Positions 33,261-48,120 of a DNA stretch of 64,000 nucleotides are shown here, in pieces. The stretch's first letter is position 1. Each line of letters opens with the position of its first letter. Below the pieces are notes generated by a model. The model saw nothing but the letters and a program-made list of their open reading frames with translations. It searched no databases and was not told where the DNA came from. The DNA is taken from NCBI GenBank assembly GCA_009193035.1, contig SWDT01000073.1, forward strand, positions 124,001 to 188,000. The letters are read 5' to 3'. The translations under genes were made by a program, and so were the position numbers. This DNA comes from Halicephalobus mephisto. Taxonomy: Eukaryota > Nematoda > Chromadorea > Rhabditida > Panagrolaimidae.

Positions 33261-34660
33261 ATGTCTACCACCGATACTGATCTTTTCATTCTTCTCCCAC
33301 TGATCTACATGATCCCGACTTATTTCCTCTATCTTGTGGAATTATTGACGCTATTTGTCAACCGGAAAGGAAACAATTTCACCGGCAGCTTCTTCAGAAT
33401 CTGGGTTTCATCTGCGGGGAACAACCTACTTTGCTCCATACTGTATTTTCTGACTTTCAGAGGAACCAAGGCTCCAGCTCTATCTGGATTCTACTCAATT
33501 CTTCCAGAATCGGGGTTCTTCACTACTCTTTTGTTATTCATAGTCTACATCAGCGGATCCGTTCAGGTTCTTCTTGACTTGGTTCTTTGCTTCAATCGGT
33601 TTACGGTAGTTTTCCTCGAAACAGATCATACTATCTTTTGGAACAAGTATGGTAGAATCATTTTATTCTTCACTTTCTGTATTCCCGTGACAACCAGTTG
33701 GGAAGCCTGGTTCTTCCAAATCAAATTACTTCCTGTAAATGCTTCAGATTGGACTGAAGGCTACAACTGGAGTCCAACAAATGCTCAAGCAATCCCTTGG
33801 ATGAATATCCCTTTAATTGTATGTGGTACTGTAATTGCTACTGCGAGTTTGAGTTTCTTCATGAACTGCTATGTCTGCTGGTACTTGCTGAAGGAAAACA
33901 AAAAGAACAAGATCGGAGGAAGGAGAGTCTCTAACCATGATCTAAGGCTGTTTATCTACAACATGCTAATATTCCTGACTCAGATGGTCCACTTTTGTCT
34001 CCAAGTAGGTTTTGAACTTTTTAATTCTGTTGAATGTTTAATAAAGAGATGTTCTGAACTCACCAATGGCCATGGTGGATGAAATACGAAAGATTCCTCT
34101 TGACAATTGCATAATAAGTTTATTACGCAATTATGTAAAACCTAATCTCACCGTTCCTAAAATTGCATATCTATTTTCAGATGATATTCCTGATTTCACC
34201 AAAGGAACATGTGACGTACTCATTTGCCGTCAAAATACAGGTCTGTTTTGATATATCTAAGTTAGGATGTAATGCGGAATTACCTTCATATATTTTTTCA
34301 GAACTTTAAAATCTGAAAAAGTGCAAAATTCTCTCTTGGATTCTTTTTAGAGTTTTACGTAAAAAAAAGTTATCTAGATTGATCACAAAGTGCATCAGTA
34401 ACCTAGGGAAATTTCTATTCATAGCGGCGTTTTTAATTTCGAGTAATGAAGTATATTCTTTAAACTATTAACCTTTGCAGTACTTTGTGATGGATGTGAA
34501 CGCTTTAGCACCGGCTTGGTTCATCTTTTTCATGAGCAGTGTTCTAAGAACTTCCATAATGAGACTCTTCAGCAACAACAAGACTCTGGTTGTTAAGATC
34601 CACACCAGTTCTTTCAACGGAAAATTGACTAAGAAAGCGGGAATTACAATATCAAGTTAA
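33261..34660 (+). CDS. Srg-superfamily seven-transmembrane chemoreceptor
   Basis: Three exons (33261-34004, 34181-34240, 34481-34660) encode 327 residues with about seven hydrophobic helices. Family marks: LIYMIPTYFLYLVELL in TM1, FFRIW and NNLLCSILYFLTF, the Asn-Arg-Phe-Thr motif CFNRFTVVFLE after TM3, FWNKYGR, and the C-terminal MDVNALAPAWFIFF before a basic tail. This fits the Srg superfamily (Srv or Srg class) of nematode chemoreceptors, which act in sensory cilia. The start follows a CTTTCCAG acceptor by eight bases. Related to the three minus-strand genes at the right end of the window but on the other strand and clearly diverged. Confidence 0.88.
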
Positions 34661-36881
34661 ATACTTATAAAATCACTCAGAAATTGATATCAAAACGAAC
34701 TTTTGAATGCTTTTTCATCAATAAACTATACAATTTTGAAACTTGTTAATCAAAAAATCACATCACGCCCTACGAAATATTTTTGCTTAATATGCCGAAG
34801 AAATCTGGTTTTTCTGAAGATATTCAAAGTAATTATACTAATATACAATTTTTTAAAAACATTGTTACAAAACTTTCTCAACATAAATTAATAAGACCTT
34901 CTAGAAAGTTCCGAAACCTTTGATTGTAGATACTGATCTCAAGAACTCCCACTATTTTAAAACATTTTACACAAGTTAAGCGAGATGTATACTGTAGTGC
35001 ATGACATCATATTTCGCTGGTATATAATCATTTAAAATAAAGATATTTTGTGTACTAATCATGGTGGCAAAATACAGACTAATACCGAGACACTTGGATT
35101 TGTTAATTTCGAATATGTCAACTTTTGTTTGGTTCTATTTATTGTTTTAAATTGTATTTTATTCTTTCTAATATTATTTATGAAAGAAAGATTAATTTAG
35201 CAAAATTGTTCTTTAGTCCTTAGCATCTGAAAGAAAGTACCAGAAGTCAATTGAGAAATCTTGAAGAAATATATCCTGGATAACGAAGAAGACGAACAAA
35301 CTACATTATGCTTTCATAAATCTCAAATCAGAACTCTGATGTTATGTTCATAGAACAGGTGTAGTATGTTCATAAATTTAACTTTGGCTGTTGCTAATCT
35401 GGTTGAATAAAGGTATATCCTGCCACTAATTCCCAGGACTCTCCTGACTGCTTACGCATCATATTGACTGCCGCTATTTTACAACTTACTTTTAATTAAT
35501 TCCAATTCTTATACATAAGAATTAATTTTTGCCACACCTTCCTTAGCAGTTGTCTACAGTATCCAATACGTTACATCTTCCTACTTCTTCTGAAAAGCCA
35601 ATTAGAAGTTCTTTGAAAATCACGATTGATACTTAGAATATTGATAGTGTTCAAAGCTCACTTGATCGATCATAGGGTACATAATAGAAGTAAAATTATT
35701 CACAGAAATGAAATAAAATACATATCACAACGTAATTAAATCAAGATCAAATTTAAGCATTGTCGGTTATCGTTAACTCGATTACTCATTTGCAACCGTA
35801 ATCGAAGAAAATTCAATTTCTTCTAATTTGTAATAATTTCTACATAATCTGATAATATGTTAATACTTTTTCAAAACTAACTATTGGCACCACTTTCTAA
35901 GCATAATTATCATAAAAAATCTATTGAAAAATCATTGTCAGCATAAATATGTACATGAAAATGTTGTCAAAATACTGTTAAATAATTTTCTACTATTAAA
36001 TTACTTTTAGTTTTCCCTAAGGTTCTTATGAAGAGATTTAAAAATAATTACACTTTAGAATCATCAATTTTCTATACAAATTAGTACATAAAGTCGATGA
36101 CGACATTATTGAAAAAAGTATCCTAAATTAAGGCTTTCTAGGAAATAAGAAGATCCACTAATCTAGAAAATCCCCTTTCGGTTCATATAGAGATCACAAG
36201 TTCCTAATTTATCAGTTTCTTATCAAATTTGATTGACTTTTTATACGAACCTAGGATACAGAAGGAAGGGATTCTGATTTTCAGAAAACTGTTATTCAAA
36301 GGTTTCAAGACGTTGAATGATTCTTGCGATTCCATCAAAATCGAGCAAACAATCCTCTATACCTACAAAACACAAAAATTTCTAATCACAACCAACCACA
36401 TTTTCCAATTTCCGTTTCTAAAATTACCTTTGTTAATCGACTCAATAATAGGCAATACTCTGTATATTTACTGTATTCTATAATAATTCTAATTTTTTAA
36501 ATTTACATATATATTAGGTAGGTGTTGATATCATACAGTATTTTAAAGCTTTATAAATATATTATTTTACTGTCGTAAATATCAATTTTATCGAACACTT
36601 TATCTAATTGAAGGACTGATGCACGAGACATTTCTTTACAATACGTTTTTTATTTTTATTTTAAATTACGAAATTCAAAATGACTCATTACTACTAAATT
36701 AAACGTAAAAATTTTACATTTGTATCTGCCAAACTACGTCACTTGAAGAATTCATTAAACTCCTGAAGTTGTGAATTTAGAATTCACTTTTGCGATGGTT
36801 TTTCCCGATGAGAGTTTCTTTGTAGACTAAAAATGAAATCATTTTTCGATTAAAATTTGAAACCAACTTTGAAAAGTTCAA
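34661..36881. other. AT-rich intergenic DNA
   Basis: No gene is recognised. A plus-strand frame at 36229-36483 ends with FQFPFLKLPLLIDSII, which looks like the start of a nematode F-box, but no continuation was found. Confidence 0.35.
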
Positions 36882-39314
36882 TCAACCTCTTGGGAGGATT
36901 CTGAAGTCTCCCATCAATGTGCTTCTGAGCCAAGGAATCTGCCAAAAGAGCTGAAAATATCTATATCCAAGGAGATTAAACCTCAGTCGTTGGTTACCGT
37001 ATCTATCGATTCCAATTGGATTTTTGATCGTGACAAAGTAATCAAAAGCGGATAAAACTTCTGGAGTAAGATCCGAGGTTCTCGAAAGACCGATAATTTG
37101 ACAGTTTCTTTGACTTAGATCGTTTAATAGTTTCAATATTATTGCCTAAACTCTGATTCATTTGTAATTACAGTACCCAAGTTGGAAATTCACCTTGATT
37201 GGAGTTTTCCGAGGTTTTTTGCCTCCGAACATTTCTAACTTGTCGAATTCAACAATTGCATATTTGTCGATTTTCACAAACTACAATTTTCCTCATGTTT
37301 ATAAAAATTCGAAATTTGAATATAAAGTCCGGACAAAGCAGTTAGAGTACTTTTGTCATTTTGAATTTTTTAATGTTCTGTTATTTGTTATAAAATTTAT
37401 AATTTACTATATTTATAAAAAATATAAAATTAATGAAATTCCTCAATACCTAAAATTATTTCATTAACTTAATCCAAATCAAATCGATGTATGAAATTTC
37501 CGAAAATACCAAACAACTATGAACTAATTTTCATCATAAAATTTAAAAAAAAACTAATTATATCAAATACCCAAATTACATCGTTATATAGAATTCACAA
37601 ATAAAATTCAAATATTATCTTTTTAAATAAATTCAAATATTATCTTTTTAAATAAATTCAAAATTATTTTTCTAAAATAAATTCAAATATTATTTTTTAA
37701 AATAAATTCAAAATTATTTTTTAAATTTACTAATCGACTTGTTCGAAAGTTGCACGCATACTGTAGTTTTGATTTTAATATTGAATTAATTACAACTATA
37801 GATACTGTTTTCTAAGACAGATAATTCGCTGATGAAGAACAAACCTGAGATATTGTATGGATTAACTTTTTTCTCTTCATAAACTTTTTCATGAACAATT
37901 GTCTACTGATCCTAATTTTCGTTGCCAGACATTTTTCACAAAGAGAATTTGTCCAGACGGATTTCCCACTTCCGGAATCCCCGATGATGAGGATATTGTT
38001 TCTTTTTCTGTTTCCTCCGATTTTCCATTGTTGAAGACAGAAAGGAATCACGACGACAGAATACAGGAAATTCCTCAAATCGACGTGACAGATTTTTCCT
38101 TTCATCTTGATAAAAACGGTCTGACTGATGAGATTGTCGAACTTCGGGATGTTGGATTCCAACTTTATCGCTTCAGCAAGGAAAAGTTCAGCGAGGAGAT
38201 TCTCCGCGAATCCGTCAATTTTATTTAAATTTTGTTTTTCTTCATTTTGGAATTTGTCCAGAAGAGGATCAACTTTATAAAAATGGTCTTTGATGAAGTC
38301 ATCCAGTTCAATGATATCTTCACAAAACACCTCTGGCAGTGGTTTCTCGAAGGATAATTCTTCAACAGACAAGTTCTTCAGGAATACTGTTTTTCTGTTT
38401 TCAGCGATGGAAGCGATCAAAGCTTTCGTAGTTAATCCGAGATTCATGTGAGTCGATTCCCTTAATTCTCTTACTTTTTTCCGAGTCAGATATCCGCGAG
38501 TAATAGCTTGAATTTTGACTACAGCCTTGAGGGGATCAGTTTTTCTTTCTTCTGCTTGGAGATCCAGGGCCTTCTGGTAGACGTCGAGGAGGTGATGATA
38601 CCGGGATATTGATTGATACACTGAAAAAATTTAAAAATACATCTTCAATCCTAAAATCTTTCCCGAAAGTTAGTACTGTATTCATAACCGTAATAAATAA
38701 AACCAACTTCTTTCTGCATTCTGGACAATCGTGCAAGCTTCATCAAGATCCAGGATTTTTGCATCTAGTTCCAATTCTGGATTTATTTCGATTTCTGGAA
38801 GTTCTACATTCGCTCTTTTTAATTCATCTCTGAATAATAATTGGATCTGCAATGCCTGTTCATCCTCGGACCTCTTCTTCCATAGGTAGACTTTGTTTGG
38901 ATGAACAAACTGCCTCGAGATCGCGACAGATATTTCTTGTTTCGTGATTCCGTTTTCAGCAGCTAATTGATCAAGTTGTTTCAAAGTGACGTCAGGGGTT
39001 CTAAGAATCACGTTTTGGAAAAACTCCGAAAAAAGATAAAGAACAGAAATCAAAATTTTCAAGGATTCTGTAGATTTCTCAATGTAGTGAAGTTCGTCGG
39101 CCAAATGCACAGCTTTGATGAAAAAAAAGTATTTTTTAACCAAATTCGGGGATTGAAGGGTTCTCTAGAGTAATTATTAATTTATTTTTATTATAAAAAA
39201 TGTAAAACTAACAAGGATAACTTTTGTGTTTTTGGATTCCCCTGAGGCAAGATCACCGATTACATTTAATAATTTCTCTTTACACAATAAAACTCTTTCA
39301 TTCCATTCTGACAT
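36882..39314 (-). CDS. IQ-motif AAA ATPase, IQCA1/DRC11-like
   Basis: Five minus-strand exons (39314-39213, 39164-38708, 38620-37845, 37280-37194, 37145-36882) join in phase to 561 residues. Order: a helical N-terminal region; an IQ calmodulin-binding motif KIQAITRGYLTRKKVREL (about 217); a helical linker; then an AAA domain with Walker A IIGDSGSGKS (about 405), Walker B-like YAIVEFDKLEMF, and a sensor-like segment IIGLSRTSDLTPEVLSAFD. This is the layout of IQCA1 (dynein regulatory complex subunit 11), whose Walker B region is likewise followed by a lysine-rich stretch. Human IQCA1 is about 820 residues, so this is shorter. The Walker B glutamate appears replaced (FDKLE), so ATP hydrolysis is doubtful. 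Codon 187 is created across the exon 2/3 junction. Start ATG 39314 is the first in frame; the frame extends upstream without ATG, so another 5' exon is possible. Confidence 0.7.
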
Positions 39315-39789
39315 GGCAAAACCACAAAAAATGGAAGATTTTGGAACTATTTCATGCCCAAATTCCCTCAGGCATTTTCCACTTGACCGGTCAAGCAGAT
39401 GATAATTTTTTTGATTTCGAAGCAATTTTAAAAATTTAAACTTTTTGAGAACAGTATTGATGAAAAAGTAATTGATAAACGGATATAATTAATCCTAATT
39501 CAGATGCACTTTGATTTCTTTGTTGATGTGGAACAATCGATGTTTGTTCCTTTTTGACTCGGCTGATTTCGAATTTTTTTTTTAAATCACTTTATTCTTA
39601 ACTAAAATATTAAGTTAATTTAACTACTGAAAAAATTGATATAAAAACGAAAGAAATTGCATAAATCTTACGAAATAAGATGAGCAGCTGTCGTGTAGCC
39701 AGAGAACCAACCTTGCTGAAACAAGATTAACCCAGGGAGTACGGTCCTGGAACGAAGAATTTTGAGCATTAATTAGCTGCATTACTGTA
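39315..39789. other. Upstream region of the IQ-AAA gene
   Basis: AT-rich, with a GC-richer patch near 39680-39760. Nothing recognised. Confidence 0.35.
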
Positions 39790-40270
39790 GCCAAAAAAGC
39801 TGTCTGGTGTACTAATTCCTACTTTTTTAATTATTTTTTTATTTTCAGGTTTTATTGATCTATCAAATAGTTCTAGCATCTCTCTGTATTTTACGTCCTC
39901 TCGAAACGAAGAACCCTACATATCATTCAACTGTCCTAATGTATCCAGAAAGAATTATTGTACTAACTTTTATTTTTCAATTATTTTTTATTTTCACGTG
40001 TCGTTGATATATCAAATAGTTTTAATATTTTCCTATATTTCATGTGGTTTTGAAAAGAAAAGCTCTGTGCATCATTCAACTGTCCTAATATGTCCAGAAA
40101 GAACTATTGTACTAACTTTTATTTTTCAATTATTTTTTATTTTCACGTGTCGTTGATATATCAAATAGTTTTAATACTTCCCATTTTTACATAGTGTCGA
40201 AATGGAAAGCTCTATGTTCCAATTAGCTACTGTATTCAGAAAGCAGCTGTTTTTGTGCTAATTTAAATCT
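39790..40270. repeat. 149-base tandem repeat, about 3.2 copies
   Basis: TATCAAATAG recurs at 39861, 40010 and 40159, exactly 149 bases apart. The unit includes TTTCACGTGTCGTTGATATA, TCATTCAACTGTCCTAAT and CCAGAAAGAATTATTGTACTAA. Copies two and three are very similar; the first and the last partial copy are more diverged. Confidence 0.85.
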
Positions 40271-40949
40271 TCGTCTATTATTTATTGTCTATCGAAGAAC
40301 AAAACTGTCTTTCTCGATTTTACACATGTAACATTTGCGAAATCCCGGATGACTAAAACAATATTGTTTATGTCTTTCTATTTAGAAATTCTTTCCAATC
40401 ATGTGCAAGGTTATCTGAATCTAGAACAATCGAGAAAAGTCAAGTGAGACGAGAGCAAATTTGATAAAAGATAATTCTTCTTTTCGTAAACTCTCCATTC
40501 TGAAACAAAATTCCACTTTAAAACTTATTTTTAATATTTCTATTTAAAATGTGAAGTCCAAACTTTCCTAAAAATCATCGTTCATATATGAATTTACTCA
40601 AACACAGAAAAATTATAAATTCTAAAGATATTTTTCAAAATCTCAAGCTCATAAATTACCAAAAGTTCAAAATTCAATAATTGCCTTCTGAAGTCTATTA
40701 CGAAATTTAAAACTCCAGATTCTCCAGAAACCATAAAATCTAAAAACTGGCAGTACTTGAATCAAGTAACACTCGGCCACCCATCTCAGAAAAACCACAA
40801 TTGTTTAAAAACAATTATAATCAGTCTTTATCTTGAACAAAACTAGAATTCAATCATCCACATTCAACATTCACAGTTCGGCACGGTTAAAGTTAAAAAT
40901 ATACAAAGTTAACAAAAATCTGATGAATTCAACCAGTATAAGAGACAAG
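40271..40949. other. AT-rich intergenic DNA downstream of the RSK gene
   Basis: 3' UTR of the kinase gene and AT-rich sequence. No frame resembling a kinase C-terminal domain was seen here on either strand. Confidence 0.5.
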
Positions 40950-43134
<2,185 letters not shown>

Positions 43135-43450
43135 AAGATGAGTGGGAATTTATATATGAATTTTCACAATTTTAGACGAAAATAAGAAATTTTAAATAAG
43201 ATAAATCAATTTTGATATATGAATTTCACAATTTTAGGCAAGAATAAGAAATTTTAAATAATATAAATCAGTTTTAATATATGAATTTTCACAATTTTAG
43301 ATAAGAATAAGAAATTTCGAATAAGATAAATCAATTTTGATATATGAATTTTCACAATTTTAGACGAAAATAAGAAATTTTAAATAAGATAAATCAATTT
43401 TGATATATGAATTTCACAATTTTAGACGAAAATAGTAAGTTTTATATTAC
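43135..43450. repeat. 62-63-base tandem repeat, five copies
   Basis: TATATGAA recurs at 43153, 43216, 43278, 43341 and 43404. The unit contains GATATATGAATTTTCACAAT, TTTAGACGAAAATAAGAAAT and TTTAAATAAGATAAATCAAT. Copies are about 90 percent alike. Confidence 0.85.
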
Positions 43451-43591
43451 TTGAATTAATGTATGAAGTTTTGCACTTTAGGCCAGAGCACTAGGTGTTG
43501 TATCACCTGAATCCAAATTGGTATACAAATATTTAATAATTCACTATTATAAATGAATTTCACATGGAAAATTAAAACCAATAGTGAGATA

Positions 43592-43896
43592 TTATAAATT
43601 TAGACCGGAAAAATGTGTTTCACGGCGGAAACTAGGATTAGTAAAATCAGCTGCTTTCAGATGTTTAGTAATGGAATCTGTTGCTAAGGAATCAAGTGGG
43701 CGAAAGAAAATATAAAAAATTAAAAATAATAGAATTTTATTTTCTGAGTATGAATTGGAATGCAAAAGGACACCATTAGATGAGTGCAATCGACGTGATC
43801 CCTCGGTCAGCTGCTCATTTTTGATTTTCATCTCTGATCCGCCCGAGGAATGACAGCCACCTTCGCTCTTTGATTTTGTTTCTCGCGTTTCCTATG
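43592..43896 (-). CDS. Possible last exon of an unrecognised minus-strand gene
   Basis: After a possible acceptor (TTACATAG, ends 43897) the minus strand is open for about 100 codons to TAA at 43592. It includes SEGGCHSSGGSEMKIKNEQL, then EGSRRLHSSNGVLLHSNSYS, a hydrophobic stretch, and LATDSITKHLKAADF. An internal ATG gives a 79-residue frame. Composition looks coding, but no family is recognised and upstream exons are uncertain. It could belong with the islands at 46510-47542. Confidence 0.3.
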
Positions 43897-43929
43897 TAAT
43901 TCCAAAACTTTAAAATTGACAAATTCCCG

Positions 43930-44320
43930 AATTTTAAAACATACTTTAATTCCAAATGTTTCTAAAAACATAAATTTCCAAAAATTTAAATTTTTTTATA
44001 TTTTTAAAAATAAAAATTTAAGTTTTAAATACTTTTTAAAATTTATATTTTTTGTTTTTAAAAATATAAATTTAAGTTTTAAATACTTTTAAAAATTTAG
44101 GTTTTAAAGATTTTTTAAAATTTATATTTTTTGTTTTTAAAAATATAAATTTAAGTTTTAAATATTTTTTAAAATTTAAGTTTTAAGTATTTTTTAAAAT
44201 TTATATTTTTTGTTTTTAAAAATATAAATTAAATTTAAAAAAATATATAAAAATTTAAGTTTTAAATATTTTTTAAAATTTATATTTTTAGAAAAATATA
44301 AACTTTTAGAAAAATATTTG
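43930..44320. repeat. AT-only tandem repeats
   Basis: Repeated blocks of about 50-90 bases such as TTTTTAAAATTTATATTTTT and TGTTTTTAAAAATATAAAT, with almost no G or C. Confidence 0.6.
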
Positions 44321-44844
44321 TTTACTTCGGGTTCTAATCTCGGGATACAAGGAAGTACTTGTCATAAGGCAAAAATCCACCGGAAGTACCGAGTTTAAAA
44401 ACGAAACAAGGTTGAATCAAAAGACCGAAAATTCGCGTATCCTAAATCGGCTGTTAATCAATCAAAAATTCGATAAAAATAGAATTTTGAAATACTGGTT
44501 CGATCGAAGAAAAAGATAAAATTTTAAATATGATGAAAATTAAAAAATGACGACAATCGAAGCTTAGTGACGTCAATTAACTACTGTAAAAATTAAAAAA
44601 TTTTGTTCTAACACGAATTATTAAAATTTTTTAGAAACTTGTAATTTTTAATTTCGAAATAAAAATAAAAAATAAATTTTTAATTTTAAAAATTATTTTT
44701 TAAATAAAAATAAAAAATAAATTTCCAATTTTAAAAATTATTTTTTAAATTCTAAAAAATTGAAAATATTTATAAAAATAAAAAATTGAAAATAATTTAT
44801 TAAAAAAGTTAAAAAAAGTTATTTTTAATTTTAATCGATTTTTT

Positions 44845-44892
44845 GGATAGTGACGAGAGCAAAGTAAATCGTCCTTCATAGACACTATCCGA
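44845..44892. repeat. GGATAGTG...CACTATCC inverted repeat
   Basis: GGATAGTG near 44847 and CACTATCC near 44883 form a hairpin of the same kind as the units at 51643-51845. Confidence 0.6.
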
Positions 44893-45029
44893 CTTAATTG
44901 ATCACTGATTTTTCGTTTTTGGTTATTTTCGAAATTGTCTAGACAGTTGGATTTCATAAAAGTAAAAATTCATGTTTAAAATTAAAAAAAATAATTTTGA
45001 ATTTTTAGAAAATTTTCCACAAGCTGAAA

Positions 45030-45518
45030 ATTGGAGGTGTTTGAGCAGATCGAGGACGGCTTCAAGAGCCCGGGATCGGTCCACGCCTCCGCAGGTACTT
45101 GAAGCGACTTTTTTATTAAAAAATAAAATAATTTTAAAATAGAAAAAACCATAATTTTATTTTTTTTTCAATCAATCAGAAAAAAAATAAAAAACTCAAA
45201 AAATTTCAAACGGAAACAATTAATCAAAAATCAAATCTAAATTAGGGTGTACCTAAATTAATCATTGATTAAAGAAAAATTTTAAAACAAAAACTATTCC
45301 AAGTGCCAGAGGCGTCCGGCCATTCAAGGCCCACTTCCGCGCTCTCGACGCGCTTGTTTGTCTCGGCACCACGCAACGCCCGCTTCACCAAGCACGTCAA
45401 CACACCCACCGACGTAAATGGCAGTAAGCTGCTGGAAAAAATGCAAAAAGGGACCAAACAAAAACTGAATCTTTTTGGATTTAGCCAGATCAAAGACGAA
45501 CCAAAATTTATTTATTAA
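45030..45518 (+). CDS. Possible exons of an unrecognised plus-strand gene
   Basis: Two GC-rich islands stand out from AT-only DNA. The first (about 45040-45082) reads IEDGFKSPGSVHASA and ends at a GTACTT donor. The second (45302-45518) continues in phase with VPEASGHSRPTSALSTRLFV, then RNARFTKHVNTPTDVNGSKL and LLEKMQKGTKQKLNLFGF, stop TAA. Codon choice favours C-ending codons, which supports plus-strand coding. An internal AGTAAGC at about 45424 could be an alternative donor. The minus strand of the second island is also open with a TTTTTTCCAG acceptor, so the strand is not certain. No family recognised. Confidence 0.35.
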
Positions 45519-46509
45519 AATAAATTTTTAAATTTATTAAAATAAATCTTTAAATTTATTCATTCAAAATTTTAGAATTATTTAATAAAAAATTTAAATT
45601 TATTCAGAAAATACTTTACAATTTATTTAAATAAAAATGTTTATTAATTCAAAAAATTTTTAATGTTACTGTAACTCGAAAAATTAAAATTTTTTAATTT
45701 TTTTTAATTCTAAAAATATTTTAAAATTTTTAAAAATTAATTTTTTAATTCTAAAAATATTTTTAAATTTTTAAAAATTAATTTTTTAATTCTAAAAATA
45801 TTTTATAATTTTAAAAAATTTAATTTTTTTTTAATTCTAAAAATATTTTTAAATTTTAAAAAATTTAATTTTTTTAATTCTAAAAATATTTTTAAATTTG
45901 TCATAATCAATAAATTAAATTAAATTTTATTAATACAAACGATTTTTTAGATCTATTAAAAAATAAAAATTCACCCAAAAATAAATTTAATTTTATAAAT
46001 TTCTTAAAATAAAAATTTTGAAATTTTTTAATTCAAAAAATTTATTTAATTTTTTCGAATAAATTTAATTTTATAAATTTTTTAATTCAAAAAATAAATT
46101 TAATTTTTTCGAATAAATTAAGTTTTATAAATTTCTTAATTTAAAAAATAAATTTTATTTTATTTGTTTATGAATTTTTAAGTTTTTTAAATAAAAAAAA
46201 TTAAAATTTATTAATTCAGAAAATAATTGTAATTCATGCTGATCAACGAATGGAAATCCACCTACTAATTCAGACAAATCCAACAAGGTCAGAGAGTAAT
46301 GACGTAGGGTTAGCCATTTATTTACATTTTAGTAGGGTTTTACAAACTTGGAAAATGGAACGACATGAGACTAATATTTGCTCTGATCAAAGAAAGAAAA
46401 TACTTTTTGTGTCGAATTTTACGCGAAATCGGAAATTATTCAATGCTCGGTCGATCGAATACAGCAAAACCAGAACTCGCCCTGAGGCAATTTGGAAAAA
46501 TAAACCAAC
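45519..46509. other. AT-only DNA with short tandem repeats
   Basis: Repeats of about 45 bases containing TTTTTTAATTCTAAAAATAT run at 45690-45900. The open frame at 46250-46528 (+) lacks recognisable features. Confidence 0.5.
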
Positions 46510-47542
46510 CTTAGCTTCATTATGGTGACCATTTGGGTGGTTCTCTTGTGACGATGAGGAAGCTGTCGAAACAGAATTCTGAAAAAATTTATCATTTTTA
46601 TCTCATTAAAGTTATTTTTAGTTTTATTGATGGTTTTGATCCAGTTTTATCTGTCTCTAAAAAATAAATTTCCAAGTTTGCAATTGATCAAAAATCAGTT
46701 TCGAAATTATTTTTAGAAAAATCGGAAGTTGTAAATTTTCTTCAAAAAAAAATTCAAAGAACTTTAATTTAAAAAATAATATTTTCAGAAAAATTTAGTT
46801 TTTTAAAAAATAAATTTTTAAAATTGAAAAAAAATACTGTAACTGAGAAAATCAAAAATATATTATGAAAATTAAAAATAAATTTTTTTATTTTTAAAAT
46901 ATTTTAGAATTCTGGATTTTTGGAGTTTCTACGAAATTCTGTCAATTTTCATAGAATTCTGAAAAATTCTAGAATATTCTAAAAAATTTTTTAAATTTTG
47001 AAAAATTTCTAAAAATTTTTAAAAACTGAAAAATTTATAAAAAAATTTTTAAAAACTGAAAAATTTCTAAAATTCCCACAGGATTCTGAAAACGTCTAGA
47101 AATTTGCAAAAATTCATACAGAATCTTAATTTTACTAAATTAATTTAAAAATTAAAAAAATAAAAAAATAAAAAAAATTTAAGAAATTTAAAAATTTTAA
47201 AAATTTAAAAATAAAAAAAAATTTTAAAATTTTAAAATAAAAAATATTGCGGAGTTGTCTCGACAGGAATTTTTACAATTTCTTTGAGAATTCCAAAATT
47301 TTCATACTAAAAGTAAAAATTAAAACAAGAGTGAACTTTTTTGTCCGATATATGGATATTTGAGTTTTGGTTATCCCAAAGCCCCCTACCTCCCCCAGGA
47401 ACACGGATTCATCGATCCCGAAGTAACTGCAACAAGCCATAGACAAATACTTCTTTAAAAGGTCTACAGGAGCAAATTTGGTTTTTTCCTTGCCAGAAAA
47501 CCGAGTTTCCAAACAATACGGCTTTTCGAATTCAAAAGCCAT
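46510..47542 (-). CDS. Possible 5' exons of an unrecognised minus-strand gene
   Basis: Exon A (47542-47390) starts with ATG in an AAAAATGG context and reads MAFEFEKPYCLETRFSG and VDLLKKYLSMACCSYFGID, ending at a GTAGGG donor. Exon B (46578-46510), between a TTTTTTCAG acceptor and a GTTGGT donor, reads NSVSTASSSSQENHPNGHHN. Both are phase 0, so they can join over an intron of about 810 bases. Later exons are unclear. No family recognised. Confidence 0.35.
46580..47389. other. AT-rich stretch between exon-like islands
   Basis: If the two islands belong together, this is their intron. Otherwise it is intergenic. Nothing else is seen. Confidence 0.3.
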
Positions 47543-47639
47543 TTTTAAATTTTTTACGAAAACCACGACAAAAGAATAAATTTTCTCTGACTCGTCATTT
47601 TAGAAAACTGTTAATATACAATAAAAATACCAAACAAAG

Positions 47640-47870
47640 AATCATGGAAGAACGAGATGATCATGCTTCTTTGTGGATGATGTTTGCAAAGACGTGGTTA
47701 TTTGTTTTTATATATGTTTGATCACGGAATCCACGTCGAGGCTCAGCACTGAGTTTCTCAAATATTTTTTCCGGATTTTCAAACACGGAAATTCATTCAA
47801 AGAACTTTAAGAGTTCACAAGAGAGCAATCGAGGACAAGACCGTCTGGAAGTTCATCAAGATCAAGGGTA
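47640..47870. other. GC-richer island, coding strand unclear
   Basis: On the plus strand an ATG near 47644 opens MEERDDHASLWMMFAK, and a second block near 47810-47867 reads RVHKRAIEDKTVWKFIKIK with C-ending codons. On the minus strand the second block also reads as DLDELPDGLVLDCSLVNS. Neither joins convincingly to other exons. Confidence 0.25.
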
Positions 47871-48120
47871 CATTTGGGGTGTTTAATTCTCCACAAACAA
47901 AAACTGTAAAAACGCAAATTTTGAATCGCTCTAATTCAGCAAATAATGGACGAATTTCGATAATTCTTTTTTATTAGAATTAAATGAATTCAGAGTTTCG
48001 TTGTATATCAAAAATTACAAAATTAAAGACGATTTAAAGCAAACAATTAAAATTAAAAGTTTATAAAAATTTACGAAATGTTTAAAGCTCTTTGGCGTTC
48101 TGTTCCGAACTCTATTTAGA

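Noticed and set aside
36229..36483. F-box-like start FPFLKLPLLI in an isolated frame
   Set aside because: Only one short motif in a hydrophobic AT-rich frame, with no further domain downstream. Not enough for a gene call.
39790..40270. Regular repeats that might suggest an array with spacers
   Set aside because: The whole 149-base unit repeats head to tail. There are no unique spacers, and the genome is eukaryotic, so this is a minisatellite and not CRISPR.
44330..44520. Plus-strand open stretch of about 60 codons without ATG
   Set aside because: No splice acceptor with matching phase, AT-biased codons, no recognisable motif.
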